A program made the translations under genes and the position numbers. A stretch of DNA of 64,000 bases from Hyphomicrobiales bacterium (GTDB taxonomy: Bacteria; Pseudomonadota; Alphaproteobacteria; Rhizobiales; Rhizobiaceae). The stretch is taken from the NCBI GenBank assembly GCA_900471605.1, contig UCEY01000031.1:109223-173222 (forward strand). The letters are read 5' to 3'. Of this stretch, positions 52,501 to 60,426 are shown piece after piece; the stretch's first letter is position 1; every line of letters begins with the position of its first letter. The notes beneath the pieces are model-generated. The model was not told where the DNA came from. It did no database searches and saw nothing but the letters and a program-made list of their open reading frames with translations.

Positions 52501-52798
52501 GCCAACGGCCGCGGCTCCAGCATCCGCGCCAAACCAGGTCGCTTCGCTGGGCTCCGGTGACTACGTCATCCAGATCGCCTCGCTGCCGTCCCAGGCGGAA
52601 GCCCAGAAATCCTACCAGAGCCTGTCGGCCAAGTTCGGCAGCGTCATCGGCGGCCGCGGTGTCGATATCAAGGCGGCCGAGCTTGCCGGCAAGGGCACGT
52701 TCTACCGCGTCCGCATTCCGGCCGGCAGCAAGAACGATGCCGTGGCGCTCTGCGAACGTTATCGCGCCGCCGGCGGGACCTGCCTGGTCGGCCGGTAG
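49514..52798 (+). CDS. large SPOR-domain membrane protein
   Basis: A 1094-residue protein. A long Pro/Ala/Glu-rich cytoplasmic part (residues 1-690) contains FEPEA-type hexapeptide repeats. One membrane helix (WAVPLVVAGVVIFGGVGAYA, about 692-711) and a Pro-rich periplasmic linker lead to a C-terminal SPOR domain (DYVIQIASLPSQAEAQKSY to about 1094). SPOR domains bind denuded glycan strands at the division septum. The position between argS and nagZ is conserved in Rhizobiaceae. The start may be ATG 49514 or GTG 49502. Confidence 0.85.
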   Translation: MADNNLARSRNDLPDFFADDDPLAELARIVGYDDLPVAAKPGSSSADNSFTRREPAFNLEDELLQEFERYDAPRLDPIHDIALDDGPQHFAEPAPDVVVAAPPVEPEELEFVPAEPAASEPRQAFSADGEIRDRDDLHFGDEEPPLAADAVYEHAAAEPVFEPAPEAAHVEPVFDLPDFAAAGAMSPAATAEEPAEEFDLAAELENSIGAEPVAESQPEVMVEPEVAFEPVTRIEPEVKFEPRAAVETEPAFEPEAVFEPEAAFEPEAGYEPETGFEPEVKAERGKGAYVPGFRMPLTNFSVARDVAAASAPAPVSAPQVAPSAPVEHAVERPVPDNVPSLQPMPAPVAELQVSSKSPEVQAPEPQRNAPVAAIPVAEPVASAAQNAAAPQKDRFSALDELIYDVQRYSLPTSAAQPFAAPVAKAAEPAVKPVAASVAPAAAVVASQPVSAPSVAEARSLDEKDPFSDEEFELALDGLELDLADIVVEEAQKHPVEARPPVVAAVKAEPAPAVAPAMAQPARVAPVTAAPVAAAAAPVAETQVAEEPESVGDLPFDPAQIADSEDQVEAIAELDVPSLPAEEPEQPPAYRPDYELDIDAELATLLATPNKPAPAQVRKPEIDIAPRGQQAAPDAARSPNYTDLDDFERALEEDFRRSLTAPLPAAEHEELHYSDTDYVATVENARRSVRSWAVPLVVAGVVIFGGVGAYAVFGSRVASVVSGGEPVIIAADNEPIKIAPENPGGKTVPNQDKAVYDRVAGVSPKDPKQRTLISSNEEPVDVVQKTLMPDTLPLEGENDIDPTDVGETQDPRLLPQDRTAANNGSAEQPVTVMPRKVKTMIVRPDGKLVEQEIAAPALAAPETAKLPAAGAKPVETAAAFPEKLPASSPVRTQPVPATSNAGSAGVLPVSAPANPAAPGEHVNVVRANSVTPAVAAAPAQSSPASAATAVQAPAPVAPVQASAPAAKAPVPIARPAEQPVNVVAAVTDQGNVRAPGQPTAAAPASAPNQVASLGSGDYVIQIASLPSQAEAQKSYQSLSAKFGSVIGGRGVDIKAAELAGKGTFYRVRIPAGSKNDAVALCERYRAAGGTCLVGR
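50267..50350 (+). repeat. 18-bp tandem repeat encoding FEPEAx units
   Basis: Five degenerate copies of an 18-bp unit (GTTCGAACCTGAAGCG-like) encode FEPEAV, FEPEAA, FEPEAG, YEPETG and FEPEVK in the disordered part of the SPOR protein. Copy number may vary between strains. Confidence 0.7.
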
Positions 52799-52820
52799 GA
52801 CCGAAGAAACGAGAAATCGG

Positions 52821-52845
52821 ACGGGGCGCTCGGCGCCCCGTTTTT
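52821..52845 (+). terminator. terminator after the SPOR gene
   Basis: ACGGGGCGC, loop TCG, GCGCCCCGT, then TTTT, 22 bp after the stop codon. Confidence 0.88.
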
Positions 52846-52876
52846 CGTTGAGCCTCCGATGATCTAAGATCGAGCC

Positions 52877-53893
52877 ATGAGCGAATCAAAAGCAATGATC
52901 CTGGGCTCCAGCGGCCCGACCCTCACCACCGACGAAGTGGCGCTGTACCGGGACGAGCGCCCTTGGGGCTTTATCCTGTTTGCCCGCAATTGCGTCGAGC
53001 CGGCTCAGATAACCGATCTCGTCGCGTCCATGCGTGACGCCATCGGCCGGCCGGATGCGCCGGTGCTGATCGACCAGGAGGGCGGCCGCGTCCAGCGCAT
53101 CCGTCCGCCGATGATCGAGCGTTATCCCTCGGCCGCGGTGCTTGGCGAACTGTACAGGCAGGATCGCGACAAGGGTCTCAGGGCAACCTGGCTGATGTCG
53201 CGACTGCATGCCTTCGACCTCATGAAATTCGGCATCAATGTCGATTGCCTGCCGGTCATCGACGTGCCGGTCGAGGGGGCGAGCAACGTCATCGGCGATC
53301 GCGCCTACGGTTTCGATCCGAAGACGGTGGCCGAAATGGGCCAGGCCGCCGCCAATGGCCTCAAGGCGGGCGGCATGCTGCCTGTCATGAAGCATATGCC
53401 GGGTCACGGCCGCGGCATGGCCGACAGCCATCACGAACTGCCGGTGGTCACCGCCTCGCGCGCCGAACTGGAAGCGCATGATTTCCTGCCCTTCGTCGCC
53501 ATGAAGGACGAGCTGATGGCGATGAGCGCCCATATCGTCTTCACAGCCATCGATCCGGACGAGCCGGCGACCATATCGCGCAAGGTGATCGACGAGATCA
53601 TCCGCGGCCATATCGGCTTTGACGGGCTGCTGATGTCAGACGACACGTCGATGAACGCGCTGAAGGGCACGATCGGCGAGCGCGCCGCGAGAATCGTTGG
53701 GGGCGGATGCGATATTGTCTTGCATTGCAACGGCGTCATGGACGAAATGAAGGCTGTCGTGAAGGAAGCGATACCGCTTGCCGGGGATGCGTTGCGGCGG
53801 GCGAGGGCGGTGGAAGCGGCCTTCGGCGCGGGCGACGGCTTGAGCGAAGAGGCGGTCCGCGCGGAGTTCCACGGTCTTCTCGCCGTCTCTTGA
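52877..53893 (+). CDS. nagZ: beta-N-acetylhexosaminidase (cell-wall recycling)
   Basis: A 338-residue GH3 enzyme that removes GlcNAc from muropeptides in the cytoplasm. The catalytic histidine loop KHMPGHGRGMADSHHE is complete, and LLMSDDTSMNAL holds the nucleophile aspartate. LIDQEGGRVQRIRPP is the family signature. It starts the nagZ-scpA-scpB run; scpA follows at 27 bp. Confidence 0.94.
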   Translation: MSESKAMILGSSGPTLTTDEVALYRDERPWGFILFARNCVEPAQITDLVASMRDAIGRPDAPVLIDQEGGRVQRIRPPMIERYPSAAVLGELYRQDRDKGLRATWLMSRLHAFDLMKFGINVDCLPVIDVPVEGASNVIGDRAYGFDPKTVAEMGQAAANGLKAGGMLPVMKHMPGHGRGMADSHHELPVVTASRAELEAHDFLPFVAMKDELMAMSAHIVFTAIDPDEPATISRKVIDEIIRGHIGFDGLLMSDDTSMNALKGTIGERAARIVGGGCDIVLHCNGVMDEMKAVVKEAIPLAGDALRRARAVEAAFGAGDGLSEEAVRAEFHGLLAVS

Positions 53894-53920
53894 CGGCTGT
53901 CGACAGGACAGGGTTTGGGA

Positions 53921-54775
53921 ATGGCCACAATGACATCGCAGGACGCCATTCCGATGGACAAGCTCTGGCAGGATGCCGGCGGCGCGGACCGGGCGACCGA
54001 CGATCCGGCGCTGGTGATCGACGTCACCGGCTTCGAAGGTCCGCTCGACCTGCTCCTCCATCTTGCCCGTACCCAGAAGGTCGATCTTGCCCGCATCTCG
54101 GTGCTGGCGCTTGCCGAACAATATCTCCTGTTCATCGATAGCGCCCGCCGGGTGCGCATCGAACTGGCCGCCGACTATCTGGTCATGGCGGCCTGGCTCG
54201 CCTACCTCAAGTCCAAGCTCCTCATTCCGCAGCAGGCCAAGGGCGACGACGGGCCGAGCGGCGAGGAACTGGCGGCGACGCTTGCGTTCCGCCTGAAGCG
54301 CCTGGAGGCGATGCGCGAGGCCGCGACCCGCCTGATCAACCGCAACCGGCTCGGTCGCGACGTGTTTGCCCGCGGTGCGCCGGAACATATCCCGCACAAC
54401 GTCGAATCCGCTTATGATGCGACGCTCTACGACCTGCTTTCGGCCTATGCCAACCTTCGGCAGCGCACCGCCGTCACCCAGGTGACGATCGAGAGGCGCA
54501 AGGTCTGGTCTCTGGTCGATGCCCGCGAGCTGCTCACCCGCATGCTGGGCGAGATCGTCGACTGGACGACGCTGCAGCACTATCTCTTGCCCTATCTTCC
54601 ACCGGAGGATCGCGTCACGGCGACCGCCAGCGCCTTTGCCGCATCGCTGGAGCTGGTGCGCGAGGGCAAGCTCGAAATTCGCCAGGACGGCGCCTTCCAG
54701 CCGATCTACCTGCGCAAGGGGCCCGGGCCGCAGCCTCCCGTCCCGGCACAGCCCGCCACGGGAGGCGTTGATTGA
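53921..54775 (+). CDS. scpA: ScpA segregation and condensation protein
   Basis: A 284-residue kleisin of the Smc-ScpAB condensin. FEGPLDLLLHLARTQKVDLA is the N-terminal Smc-binding domain, and the C-terminal winged helix is present (FAASLELVREGKLEIRQDGAF). ATG 53921 is preferred to a TTG two codons upstream and an ATG three codons down. The stop overlaps the scpB start (TTGA), so the two are coupled. Confidence 0.93.
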   Translation: MATMTSQDAIPMDKLWQDAGGADRATDDPALVIDVTGFEGPLDLLLHLARTQKVDLARISVLALAEQYLLFIDSARRVRIELAADYLVMAAWLAYLKSKLLIPQQAKGDDGPSGEELAATLAFRLKRLEAMREAATRLINRNRLGRDVFARGAPEHIPHNVESAYDATLYDLLSAYANLRQRTAVTQVTIERRKVWSLVDARELLTRMLGEIVDWTTLQHYLLPYLPPEDRVTATASAFAASLELVREGKLEIRQDGAFQPIYLRKGPGPQPPVPAQPATGGVD

Positions 54776-55488
54776 CGCCGCAGGAGGATGACGACGATCT
54801 GACGATCGCCGACGAGGCGGGCGAGGAGCCGGTAGCTTTCTCGCTGGCGGAGGTCGAGCGGATCGCCGAGGCGCTGGTCTTTGCCTCCGCCGAGCCTGTA
54901 TCCGAAGCGTTTCTGGCCGAACGCCTGCCACGCGGCACCAATGTGAATGCCGTCATGCAGCGGCTTGTGGAGATTTACGCTCCACGGGGCGTGAACCTGA
55001 TCCGGACCGGCGACCGCTGGGCCTTCCGCACCGCCGCCGATCTCTCCTTCGTCATTCGCAACGACAGCGAAACCAGGAAACTGTCGCGCGCGGCGCTCGA
55101 AGTGCTCGCCATCATCGCCTATCACCAGCCGGTCACCCGTGCCGAGATCGAGGAGATCCGCGGCGTGCAGACATCGAAAGGCACGCTCGACGTACTGATG
55201 GAGGCGGGCTGGGTCCGCTTCCGGGGCCGCCGCCGCACTCCGGGACGGCCGGTGACGCTCGGCACGACGCCTGATTTCCTCGACCATTTCGGCCTGGAAG
55301 AGCTGCGCGATCTCCCCGGTCTCGAAGAATTGAAGGGCGCCGGCCTGCTTTCCGGCCGCATCCCGCCGGGCTTTGCAATCCCCATCCCGGTCAATGTCGA
55401 CGAGCTTTCGGACGACGAGGACCCGATCACGCAGCTTGATCTGGAGGAACTCGGACTGCTCACTCCGGGCGGTGATGCCGAGGAATAG
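54772..55488 (+). CDS. scpB: ScpB segregation and condensation protein
   Basis: A 238-residue partner of ScpA. RIAEALVFASAEPVS, the KLSRAALEVLAIIAYHQPVTR helix and EEIRGVQTSKGTLDVLMEAGW are standard for the two winged-helix domains. The start is TTG, overlapping the scpA stop. The C-terminus is acidic. The following 234 bp hold no gene and presumably the tat promoter. Confidence 0.93.
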   Translation: MTPQEDDDDLTIADEAGEEPVAFSLAEVERIAEALVFASAEPVSEAFLAERLPRGTNVNAVMQRLVEIYAPRGVNLIRTGDRWAFRTAADLSFVIRNDSETRKLSRAALEVLAIIAYHQPVTRAEIEEIRGVQTSKGTLDVLMEAGWVRFRGRRRTPGRPVTLGTTPDFLDHFGLEELRDLPGLEELKGAGLLSGRIPPGFAIPIPVNVDELSDDEDPITQLDLEELGLLTPGGDAEE

Positions 55489-55722
55489 CCTCCGTTTCCT
55501 TCGAAGGCCTGGACAGGCTGCGACCCGCCGACTGGAAGAGTGCGGCGAATGGAGCGCGTCCCTCTGTCGCACCGGATGCCGAAATCCCCGCATACACTCT
55601 CGGACGGTCGGCAGCCGTGTGCGACGGCGTCTCAAGAACGGACGCCTGTGGGACATTTTGGTGTTTGAAAAACCATCATAAAGAGCTTACATCGATGAAA
55701 CGGTACTAATGGAGTTGGACTT

Positions 55723-55947
55723 ATGGGTTCTTTCAGTGTGTGGCATTGGCTGATCGTTCTGGTCATCGTGCTTGTCCTCTTTGGACGCGGCAAGATTCCG
55801 GAGCTGATGGGCGATTTCGCCAAGGGCATCAAGAGCTTCAAGAAGGGCATGAGCGACGACGACGCCCCCGAGGCGAACGGCGCGACGACCACGGCAAAGA
55901 CCGTCGATCTTAAGCCTGAAGAGGTCAAGGATACCACCCGGTCCTAA
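55723..55947 (+). CDS. tatA: TatA, twin-arginine translocase pore subunit
   Basis: A 74-residue TatA: short N-terminus, one membrane helix (HWLIVLVIVLVLFG), the FGRGKIPELMGDFAKGIKSF amphipathic helix and an acidic tail. TatA oligomers form the passage for folded proteins. ATG has GGAG at 9 nt. It is followed by tatB at 33 bp. Confidence 0.96.
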   Translation: MGSFSVWHWLIVLVIVLVLFGRGKIPELMGDFAKGIKSFKKGMSDDDAPEANGATTTAKTVDLKPEEVKDTTRS

Positions 55948-55980
55948 TGGCCGGATGGCGGGTTCCAGGAGCCTCATTGA

Positions 55981-56700
55981 ATGTTTGATATCGGCTGGAC
56001 CGAGCTTCTCGTCATCGCGATCGTGCTGATCGTTGTGGTTGGTCCCAAGGATTTGCCGCCCATGCTCAGGGCCTTCGGCAAGATGACGACCAATCTGCGC
56101 AAGATGGCCGGTGAATTCCGCGCGCAATTCGACGAAGCGCTGAAGGAGTCGGAGCTCGACGACGTGCGCAAGACGATTTCGGATGCGCAGCGCTTGAACC
56201 CGACGAATGCGCTGAGGGATGCGATCAACCCGCTTCGGCAGATGGGGCAGGATATCCGCGCCGATCTGCAGAAGGCGACGCAGATGCCGACCCCCGCCGC
56301 GAGCCCGACCGATATCGAGGCGCAGCAGGCCGTGGAGGGCACGTCGCCCATCGACGCCGCTCCTGAAATCCCGGCCAATTTCCCGTCGCCGGCCGCAAGC
56401 TCGACACCGGCGCCGGTAACGGCTCCTGCCCAGTCGGTGCCGGCCGCGCCGCAGCCAGTGGCAACTGCGGCCGTCGCGGAAAAGCCGAAACCGGTCCGCA
56501 AGACCGCGGCGCGGGTAAAACCCGTTGTCGAGACCGCTCCGGCTTCCGCCGCCCCGGCTGCGATTGTCGAGAAGCCGAAGCGCAGCCGCGTGGCGGCAAA
56601 GCCTGCACCCGCCGCCCAGGCTGTGGATGAAGCGGCCGTCAAGGCGCCGGTCCGCAAGCGGGCGCCGAAGACGAAAGATACCCCGAAGGACGACGCATGA
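55981..56700 (+). CDS. tatB: TatB, twin-arginine translocase receptor subunit
   Basis: A 239-residue TatB: MFDIGWTELLVIAIVLIVVV helix, then GPKDLPPMLRAFGKMTTNLR amphipathic helix. The tail (about 95-239) is Pro/Ala/Lys-rich and longer than in enterics, which is common in rhizobia. It forms the substrate receptor with TatC. Its stop overlaps the tatC start by 4 bp. Confidence 0.95.
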   Translation: MFDIGWTELLVIAIVLIVVVGPKDLPPMLRAFGKMTTNLRKMAGEFRAQFDEALKESELDDVRKTISDAQRLNPTNALRDAINPLRQMGQDIRADLQKATQMPTPAASPTDIEAQQAVEGTSPIDAAPEIPANFPSPAASSTPAPVTAPAQSVPAAPQPVATAAVAEKPKPVRKTAARVKPVVETAPASAAPAAIVEKPKRSRVAAKPAPAAQAVDEAAVKAPVRKRAPKTKDTPKDDA

Positions 56701-57521
56701 GCGGTGACATCGAAGACAAGCCGCAGCCGCTCATCGAGCATCTGATGGAGCTGCGCACCCGGCTGATCTGGTCGATCGGCGCGTTTTTCGTCGCCTTTGT
56801 GGTCTGCTTCTTCTTCGCCAAGCAGCTCTTCAACCTGCTTGTCGTGCCCTACAAATGGGCCGTCATCTGGGCCCATCTCGATCTTGCCAAGTCAGAGCTG
56901 ATTTATACGGCGCCGCAGGAATTCTTCTTCACGCAGGTGAAGGTGGCGATGTTCGGCGCGCTGGTGATCGCCTTCCCGGTGATCGCCTCGCAGATTTACA
57001 AGTTCGTGGCGCCCGGCCTCTACAAGAACGAACGGGCGGCCTTCCTGCCGTTCCTGATCGCTTCGCCGATCCTGTTCCTGATGGGAGGCGCGCTGGTCTA
57101 TTTCTTCTTCACGCCCATGGTCATGTGGTTCTTCCTCGCCATGCAGCAGGCGCCGACCGAAGGCGAAGTCGGGATCTCGCTTCTGCCGCGGGTTTCGGAA
57201 TATCTGAGCCTGATCATGACGCTGGTCCTGTCCTTCGGCCTGGTCTTCCAGCTCCCGGTCATCACCACGCTGCTCGCCCGCGTCGGCATCCTGTCCAGCG
57301 ACTGGCTGCGGCAGAAGCGCAAATACGCGATCGTGCTGGCCTTCGTGGTCGCCGCGGTGCTCACCCCGCCCGATCCGATGTCCCAGATCGGTCTTGCACT
57401 GCCGACCATCCTTCTCTACGAGATTTCCATCTACGCCGCACGACTCGTCGAGCGCAAACGTGCCGAGGAAAAGCTTTCGGAGCAGGAACCTTCGGATGTT
57501 GCGGAGACGGATAAGGCCTGA
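56697..57521 (+). CDS. tatC: TatC, twin-arginine signal receptor
   Basis: A 274-residue protein with six membrane helices. HLMELRTRLIWSIGAFFVAF, FFFTQVKVAMFGALVIAFP and KYAIVLAFVVAAVLTPPDP are conserved TatC regions. It reads the twin-arginine signal with TatB. The ATG overlaps the tatB stop. Confidence 0.96.
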   Translation: MSGDIEDKPQPLIEHLMELRTRLIWSIGAFFVAFVVCFFFAKQLFNLLVVPYKWAVIWAHLDLAKSELIYTAPQEFFFTQVKVAMFGALVIAFPVIASQIYKFVAPGLYKNERAAFLPFLIASPILFLMGGALVYFFFTPMVMWFFLAMQQAPTEGEVGISLLPRVSEYLSLIMTLVLSFGLVFQLPVITTLLARVGILSSDWLRQKRKYAIVLAFVVAAVLTPPDPMSQIGLALPTILLYEISIYAARLVERKRAEEKLSEQEPSDVAETDKA

Positions 57522-57576
57522 AGCCTTCCGGCCTGCCTGGCGAGTCCGCGGCGTTTCGCTCTAAAGGCAAGGCAAG

Positions 57577-58860
57577 ATGCTCGATATCAAGTGGATCCGT
57601 GAAAACGAAGGGGCTCTGGACGCGGCGCTGAACAAGCGCGGTGCGGAGCCGATGGCGGCAACCCTGCTGGCGCTGGACGACACGCGCCGTTCCGTCATCC
57701 AGAAGCTTCAGGACATGCAATCCCGCCGCAACGCCGCTTCCAAGGAGATCGGCATTGCGCTCGGGCAGAAGAATTCCGAGCTTGCCGAAAAACTGAAGGC
57801 CGAGGTCGCCTCCATCAAGGAGACGATGCCGGTTGCCGAGCAGGAAGAGCGCGACGCCGTCGCCGCCCTCGACGACGCCCTGTCGCGCATCCCGAACATT
57901 CCGCTCGACGACGTACCGGTCGGCAAGGACGAGCACGACAACGTCGTCAAGCGCGTCGTCGGCGAAAAGCCGCGCTGGAACCATACGGCCAAGGAACACT
58001 ACGAGATCGGCGAAGCGCTCGGGATGATGGATTTCGAACGCGCCACGAAGCTCTCGGGCTCGCGGTTCACCGTCCTGACGGGCCAGCTCGCCAGGCTCGA
58101 GCGGGCGCTTGGCCAGTTCATGATCGACCTGCACACGACGGAGCATGGCTATACGGAAGTTTCCTCGCCGCTGATGGTCAAGGGCGAGACCATGTACGGC
58201 ACCGGCCAGCTGCCGAAGTTCGAGGAAGACCTCTTCAAGACGACGGACGGCCGTTACCTGATCCCGACGGCGGAGGTCACGCTCACCAACCTGGTATCCG
58301 GCGAAATGCTGGAACAGGAAAAGCTGCCGCTGCGCTTCACGGCGCTGACGCCGTCCTTCCGTTCGGAAGCCGGTTCGGCCGGTCGCGATACGCGCGGCAT
58401 GCTGCGCCAGCACCAGTTCTGGAAGTGCGAACTCGTGTCGGTCACCGACCAGGAATCGTCGATCGCCGAGCACGAGCGGATGACCGAATGCGCCGAGAAC
58501 ATGCTGAAGCGTCTCGGCCTGCATTTCCGCACCATGACGCTCTGCACCGGCGACATGGGCTTTGGTGCGCGCAAGACCTATGACATCGAGGTCTGGCTGC
58601 CGGGCCAGGATACCTACCGCGAAATCTCGTCCTGCTCGGTCTGCGGCGATTTCCAGGGGCGTCGCATGAATGCGCGTTATCGCGCCAAGGACGACAAGGC
58701 GCTGAAGTTCGTTCACACGCTGAACGGCTCGGGCGTCGCGGTCGGCCGCTGCCTGATCGCCGTCATGGAAAATTACCTGAACGAGGACGGTTCGGTCACA
58801 ATTCCGGACGCGCTCCTGCCGTATATGGGTGGTCTGACCAAGATCGAACGGGCGGCCTGA
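57577..58860 (+). CDS. serS: seryl-tRNA synthetase
   Basis: A 427-residue class II synthetase. The N-terminal coiled coil binds the long variable arm of tRNA-Ser. TAEVTLTNL (motif 2 region), FRSEAGSAGRDTRGMLRQHQF and the last motif NGSGVAVGRCLIAVMENY are complete. It follows tatC at 55 bp and overlaps the surE start by one base. Confidence 0.97.
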   Translation: MLDIKWIRENEGALDAALNKRGAEPMAATLLALDDTRRSVIQKLQDMQSRRNAASKEIGIALGQKNSELAEKLKAEVASIKETMPVAEQEERDAVAALDDALSRIPNIPLDDVPVGKDEHDNVVKRVVGEKPRWNHTAKEHYEIGEALGMMDFERATKLSGSRFTVLTGQLARLERALGQFMIDLHTTEHGYTEVSSPLMVKGETMYGTGQLPKFEEDLFKTTDGRYLIPTAEVTLTNLVSGEMLEQEKLPLRFTALTPSFRSEAGSAGRDTRGMLRQHQFWKCELVSVTDQESSIAEHERMTECAENMLKRLGLHFRTMTLCTGDMGFGARKTYDIEVWLPGQDTYREISSCSVCGDFQGRRMNARYRAKDDKALKFVHTLNGSGVAVGRCLIAVMENYLNEDGSVTIPDALLPYMGGLTKIERAA

Positions 58861-59630
58861 TGCGGATACTCCTGACCAATGATGACGGTATCCACGCCGA
58901 GGGCCTCGCCGTTCTCGAGCGGATAGCCCGAAAACTCTCGGACGATGTCTGGATCGTCGCGCCGGAAACCGACCAGAGCGGCCTTGCCCATTCGCTGACG
59001 CTCTCCGAGCCACTGCGTCTTCGCAAGGTGGGCGACAAACATTTCGCACTGCGCGGCACGCCGACCGATTGCGTCATCATGGGCATCCGCGAAATCCTGC
59101 CGGAAAAGCCGGATCTCGTGCTTTCCGGCGTCAACGACGGCGCCAACATGGCCGACGACGTCACCTATTCCGGCACGATTGCCGGCGCGATCGAAGGCAC
59201 GCTGCAAGGCGTGCGCTCGTTTGCGCTGAGCCAGGCGGTGCGCCGCGAGAACGGTCGGTATGCGCCCTGGGAAGTCGCTGAATCCTACGCACCGGACCTC
59301 ATCCGCAAGCTGATCGACGTGGACCTGCCGGACGGTACCTTCCTCAACCTGAACTTCCCGAACTGCGAACCCGGCGAGGTGCAGGGTGTCGAAGTCACGT
59401 CGCAGGGCAAGCTCGATTTCGGCCTGACGATCGACGCCCGCAATGATGGCCGCGGTCTGCCCTATTACTGGCTGCGTTTCGGCGAACGGAAGGGTCACTT
59501 CCGCGACGGAACCGATATTCAGGCCATCAAGGAAAACAAGATTTCCGTCACCCCCCTGAAGCTGGACCTGACCGATCATTCGGTTCAGGATCGTGTGGCG
59601 AAAGCATTGGGATTCGGAGCGGCCGATTGA
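58860..59630 (+). CDS. surE: SurE 5'/3'-nucleotidase
   Basis: A 256-residue SurE phosphatase. MRILLTNDDGIHAEGL holds the two metal aspartates; VLSGVNDGANMADDVTYSGT holds the remaining ligands. It removes phosphate from nucleoside monophosphates in stress or stationary phase. It is coupled to serS upstream (TGATG) and to pcm downstream (TTGA overlap). Confidence 0.96.
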   Translation: MRILLTNDDGIHAEGLAVLERIARKLSDDVWIVAPETDQSGLAHSLTLSEPLRLRKVGDKHFALRGTPTDCVIMGIREILPEKPDLVLSGVNDGANMADDVTYSGTIAGAIEGTLQGVRSFALSQAVRRENGRYAPWEVAESYAPDLIRKLIDVDLPDGTFLNLNFPNCEPGEVQGVEVTSQGKLDFGLTIDARNDGRGLPYYWLRFGERKGHFRDGTDIQAIKENKISVTPLKLDLTDHSVQDRVAKALGFGAAD

Positions 59631-60277
59631 AATCGGGCATGGTCGAAAAAGAGGGTTTTGCGGCGCTCGTGCTGCGCCTCAGGTCGGAAGGCATTTCCGA
59701 CCTCGATCTGCTGACCGCCGTTGAACAGACGCCGCGGTCGCAGTTCGTGCCCGCGCCGCTCGCGGAAGACGCCTATTCCAGCCGTACCGTGCCGATCGAT
59801 TGCGGGTCCTTCATGGAAGGCGCCGATCTGGCCGTGCGTTTGTTGCATCGGCTGCAGGTCAAGCCGGGGCACAGGGTGCTCGAAATCGGCACCGGCAGCG
59901 GCTTCACTGCCGCCGTCATCGCCCGGATCGCCGAGCGGGTGCTGACCGTGGAGCGTTACCGCACCCTGGTCGCCGCCGCCCAGAACCGCATGGATGCGCT
60001 GGGGCTGCGCAATGTCGTCGTGCGCCAGGCCGACGGCGGCAACGGCATGCCGGGCGAGGGCACGTTCGACCGCATTTTTGTCACCGCAGCCTTCCCGTCG
60101 CTGCCGCGATTCTATGCCGAGCAGCTCACCCATGGCGGATCGATGGTTGCACCGTTGATGGACGGCGAGGCGTGCATGATGGTCCGCCTGACCAAGACCG
60201 GCAGCCGATTCGAGCGCGAGGATCTGTTCCCTGTGCCGTTTCTGCCGATCATTCCCCATATCGCGGCGGCCCTGTAG
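59627..60277 (+). CDS. pcm: protein-L-isoaspartate O-methyltransferase
   Basis: A 216-residue methyltransferase of the surE-pcm pair. HRVLEIGTGSGFTAAVIARI is the SAM loop, and VEQTPRSQFVP and LTVERYRTLVAAAQNRM are family regions. The usual DCGQTIS motif appears as DCGSFMEG, a small change. TTG 59627 has GGAG at 7 nt and overlaps the surE stop; ATG 59639 lacks a site. It repairs isoaspartyl residues in ageing proteins. Confidence 0.92.
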   Translation: MKSGMVEKEGFAALVLRLRSEGISDLDLLTAVEQTPRSQFVPAPLAEDAYSSRTVPIDCGSFMEGADLAVRLLHRLQVKPGHRVLEIGTGSGFTAAVIARIAERVLTVERYRTLVAAAQNRMDALGLRNVVVRQADGGNGMPGEGTFDRIFVTAAFPSLPRFYAEQLTHGGSMVAPLMDGEACMMVRLTKTGSRFEREDLFPVPFLPIIPHIAAAL

Positions 60278-60426
60278 GGTCGTTTTGTTCCATGCCGCGC
60301 CGGCTCTTCAGCCGTCATGGTTATCAATTTCCCAAAAATATTAGAACAATGTGCGCCCTTTAACGGTGCAGTAAGACTAACGCGTTTTAATGACTCTCAC
60401 GATGGTGGCGTATCTGTAGGCGAGTC

